A stretch of DNA of 55,481 bases from Candidatus Gastranaerophilales bacterium (GTDB lineage Bacteria; Cyanobacteriota; Vampirovibrionia; Gastranaerophilales; Gastranaerophilaceae): positions 1-55,481 of the forward strand of contig CALUQG010000011.1 in assembly GCA_944322855.1 (NCBI GenBank). Direction: 5' to 3'. Below are positions 53,628 through 55,481 of the stretch, piece by piece (position 1 is the stretch's first letter; each line of letters begins with the position of its first letter). A program made the translations under genes and the position numbers. The notes under the pieces were generated by a model, which did not search any database, was not told where the DNA came from, and was given only the letters and a program-made list of their open reading frames with translations.

Positions 53628-54596
53628 TCATATATTTTCAAATAAATTATCAATATAAATATTAAGCAGCTCTGCTCTTTTCTTTATATTAGGATTATTT
53701 TTTACGATACTTTTTATTTCTTTTAAAACGGACTTACATTCACCATACCCATTGCAAAGGTCTTTAAAAACTTTTTCTATAAGAATTTCATCACTTGAAG
53801 AAGCAGCCATTGGTAAATCATTCTTTGCAGCGGCAAGGACAACTTTTTTAAAGAGTTTTCTTCTATTTACTACTGCCTCAGGGTTATACCTTGATATTGT
53901 ATCTATTTCCATGTTTTCAAGAAAAACATTTAATAAATCCGCTGCACAATTGGAATTTCTAATACTTGTATTTGTTGTCACATCAACAATTTTTATAGTT
54001 TTGCCGGTTAGGACAAAATTGTTTGGATTTTTATAATCAAACACATAATATCCTGATTTTGATTTTTTTTTGTTTAATAAAGCCAAATCCTTTGCAATTC
54101 TGTCAAAACTTTGTTGTGGAAGTTCTGCAAATAACGGCAAATATTTTTTTATATAATATTCCTCGTTTTCCCAAGATGTGTGTTTTCGTGAATAAATAAA
54201 AGGAATTCCTGCCGGGACATGTTTTCCGCCATTAGAAACATTAGGCAAAATTTTTATATCCCCAAAAACGACAACCGGTTCACCAAAATAGCTTTTAAGG
54301 TTTTTGAATTTTCGTTTGACAATTTTTGTTAGTGTATTTGTTAATCCATCGAAATTTCTTTTAGAAAACTTTAAAACATACTTGTCATCAATTTTATATA
54401 CCAGCTCATGAAAACCTTCACCTATTAAATTAGAAGGTTTGATCTTACATTTAAGAATTTTTTTAAATTCGCTTTCAACATTTTTATGACTTTTTAAATT
54501 ACCTTCTAATAAAGCATCAAGCTTTTTGCTAAAATTTGAAGTATAGCCTTTAAACTGAACAGTATTAAGTTTTTGTTGATATGTTGAAATTTTCAT
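53628..54596 (-). CDS. Kinase-fold-like protein of unknown function
   Basis: 322-aa protein starting KLNTVQFKGYTSNFSKK (9-25), with the F-K-G patch. A cryptic protein-kinase-like set is visible: glycine turn LIGEGFHELVYKI (57-69), VLKFSK with K76 at the beta3 lysine position, VFDYKNPNNFVL (185-196) with D187-x-K189-x-x-N192 in the spacing of HRDLKxxN, and KIVDV with D205 at the DFG aspartate position. HRD is VFD and DFG is DVT, so it may be an atypical or inactive kinase. The 210-322 part is helical and unrecognised. No Shine-Dalgarno; a TATTAT -10 lies 6 nt before the ATG. Confidence 0.65.
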   Translation of the reverse strand: MKISTYQQKLNTVQFKGYTSNFSKKLDALLEGNLKSHKNVESEFKKILKCKIKPSNLIGEGFHELVYKIDDKYVLKFSKRNFDGLTNTLTKIVKRKFKNLKSYFGEPVVVFGDIKILPNVSNGGKHVPAGIPFIYSRKHTSWENEEYYIKKYLPLFAELPQQSFDRIAKDLALLNKKKSKSGYYVFDYKNPNNFVLTGKTIKIVDVTTNTSIRNSNCAADLLNVFLENMEIDTISRYNPEAVVNRRKLFKKVVLAAAKNDLPMAASSSDEILIEKVFKDLCNGYGECKSVLKEIKSIVKNNPNIKKRAELLNIYIDNLFENI

Positions 54597-54602
54597 AATT
54601 AA

Positions 54603-54608
54603 ATAATA
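54603..54608 (-). promoter_or_regulatory. -10 placed for a leaderless transcript
   Basis: Minus-strand TATTAT ends 6 nt before the ATG of the kinase-like gene, with no Shine-Dalgarno between. Confidence 0.3.
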
Positions 54609-54622
54609 TACCGTACAAAAGT

Positions 54623-54952
54623 TTATTTAATATCCGAATTTTGTTTTCTAAAACGTGCAGCCTTAATCTCATTTATCAAATCCTTCAGTCTGTCTATTTT
54701 GGTCTGATTATTACACATTTTTTGAAATAAATAATCAACTTTTTCTCCAGGCTTCATCTTGTTTATTCGGTTGCTTAAATCATATACATCACATTCAAGT
54801 GCAACAATTTGTGCATTAATTTTCGTTATTTTCTTTTTGTCACTATTTGTTAATTTTAAAATTTGTCCTTTATAATCTTTTAAAGGACAAAGATTTCTTT
54901 GAGCCATTTCAGCTGTAGTTATAAAAAATCTTTGTGAGTTTTTTATTTTCAT
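54623..54952 (-). CDS. Small coiled-coil protein, unknown
   Basis: 109-aa charged helical protein; residues 40-100 (KITKINAQIVALECDVYDLS, IDRLKDLINEIKAARF) have heptad character. N-terminal FFITTAEMAQ carries no known motif. AGGAG lies 8 nt before the ATG. It ends 26 bp before the kinase-like gene on the same strand. Confidence 0.6.
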   Translation of the reverse strand: MKIKNSQRFFITTAEMAQRNLCPLKDYKGQILKLTNSDKKKITKINAQIVALECDVYDLSNRINKMKPGEKVDYLFQKMCNNQTKIDRLKDLINEIKAARFRKQNSDIK

Positions 54953-55303
54953 TGTACATTCTCCTAGTCTTTTAAATCAGCTAAAAGAAATTTTTGCTAG
55001 ATAATATATAAAATTAATCAAAAATTAGTATTACCGAAGTAAAACGCAGGTGAGAAGCAGCCCGTAAGGAAAAATAGTTATTTAGCAAACTCTACCAACT
55101 TCCTCGATGTCATCCTGAAGCGCAATTTTGGGGTGAATGCTTTAGTCTGGTATGTTCAGGATAACAGGGAGTAGGGTGGACTGTACACCAATTTATTCTT
55201 CACATTTCCCATATTCATACGTCGGAGGTGTGGCTGGAGGTGATTTTCTATTTATTTTTTTATTTCTTTTAAAGTATTAATATTTTTGGGATGTCGGTCG
55301 GGA
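54953..55303. other. Non-coding stretch at the right side
   Basis: No gene seen. It holds the leader of the 54623-54952 gene, an AT-rich tract to about 55040, a short GAAGCAGCC word at about 55053-55061, the inverted-repeat element at 55109-55165, and a G/T-rich stretch at 55205-55245 before the tandem array. Confidence 0.6.
55109..55165. repeat. Imperfect inverted-repeat element
   Basis: GTCATCCTGAA (55109-55119) and TTCAGGATAAC (55155-55165) are inverted arms with one mismatch, 35 bp apart, close to the tandem array. The outline resembles REP/MITE-like intergenic repeats of gut bacteria. Confidence 0.45.
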
Positions 55304-55481
55304 CGTCGGTTGGGCATACTTGCCCAACAGAATAGATAAAGTCCGTAGAGGGTCGTCGGTTGGGCATACCTGCCCAACAAAATAGATAAAGTCCGTAGAG
55401 GGATGTCGGTTGGGCATACCTGCCCAACAAAATAGATAAAGTCCGTAGAGGGATGTCGGTTGGGCATACCTGCCCAACAAA
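55304..55481. repeat. 50-bp tandem repeat array with embedded hairpin
   Basis: Four units begin at 55304, 55354, 55404 and 55454; the last is cut by the window end. Units are nearly identical along their whole length, with a few differences in the first. Each contains TTGGGCA-TACC-TGCCCAA, a 7-bp perfect hairpin. A partial TGTCGGTCGGG precedes the first unit. Reading frames through it on the minus strand are repeat artefacts. Confidence 0.9.

Noticed and set aside
55035-55075. SRP RNA-like GAAGCAGCC word
   Set aside because: The conserved GGAA tetraloop and the facing helix strand are missing, so no SRP hairpin can form.
55252-55480. Minus-strand open frames across the repeat array
   Set aside because: They translate the tandem repeat (recurring CPTD and LYGLYLFCW words) and have no ribosome site or non-repeat content.
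55304-55481. Possible CRISPR array
   Set aside because: The whole 50-bp unit repeats, leaving no variable spacers, and no cas genes are seen.

Overview
The window reads as chromosomal DNA of an AT-rich (roughly two-thirds A+T), Gram-negative, probably anaerobic bacterium. Outer-membrane machinery is plain: a MacA/MacB/TolC pump, a second TolC-like channel, an AsmA-like protein and a Pmp-type autotransporter. Anaerobic or microaerobic life is suggested by a flavin-reductase/rubredoxin protein and a ferredoxin-rich split glutamate synthase. Cyanobacteria-like choices (GH57 of the COG1449 type, PC4-like protein), low GC and several lineage-restricted proteins with an F-K-G or F-G-K patch near the N-terminus fit a non-photosynthetic gut cyanobacterial relative (Gastranaerophilales/Vampirovibrionia). 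That placement is an inference from gene content, not a proof.

Layout. 1-4675: tightly packed surface-glycan tailoring operon (partial ORF, CDP-glycerol-transferase-like, class V aminotransferase, cytidylyltransferase, hexapeptide acyltransferase, LicD), a good candidate for phosphonate or phospho-alditol decoration. 4882-9747: Hrb-type rubredoxin protein, YbaK deacylase, then an operon of transketolase, threonine deaminase and RidA. 9970-17564: three large surface or envelope proteins (815-aa coiled coil with a lipobox-like motif, 551-aa LysM-like protein, 1069-aa autotransporter). 17785-25351: CgeB-like glycosyltransferase, patatin lipase, two small unknowns, GH57 glucan enzyme, SLT-like muralytic protein, and a histidine-phosphatase fold that has lost most of its catalytic residues. 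25352-28472: CI/LexA-like self-regulated repressor, Cys-rich mini-protein, solo LuxR-type HTH, HAD phosphatase and a membrane protein behind a 16-bp perfect palindrome.

28447-33120 is a tolC-macA-macB operon with MacB split into ATPase and permease. 33392-35471 holds a Wzx-like flippase and an exported protein. 35464-42801 holds a D-lactate dehydrogenase-like enzyme, a three-gene glutamate synthase (GltB1, GltB2, GltB3 fused to GltD) and a GNAT protein. 42899-46513 has PC4-like, PriA and GAPDH. 46611-51760 is an AsmA-like gene translationally coupled to a TolC-like gene. 51918-54952 has an exported protein, a zf-TFIIB protein and three lineage-type proteins, one of which carries a cryptic protein-kinase-like motif set. 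The right edge (55304-55481) is a 50-bp tandem repeat array that runs off the window.

No tRNA, rRNA, insertion sequence, integrase or CRISPR array was recognised. The most interesting candidates are the glycan-tailoring operon, the kinase-like protein, the repressor with two phased operators, the degenerate phosphatase and the 27359-27374 palindrome.
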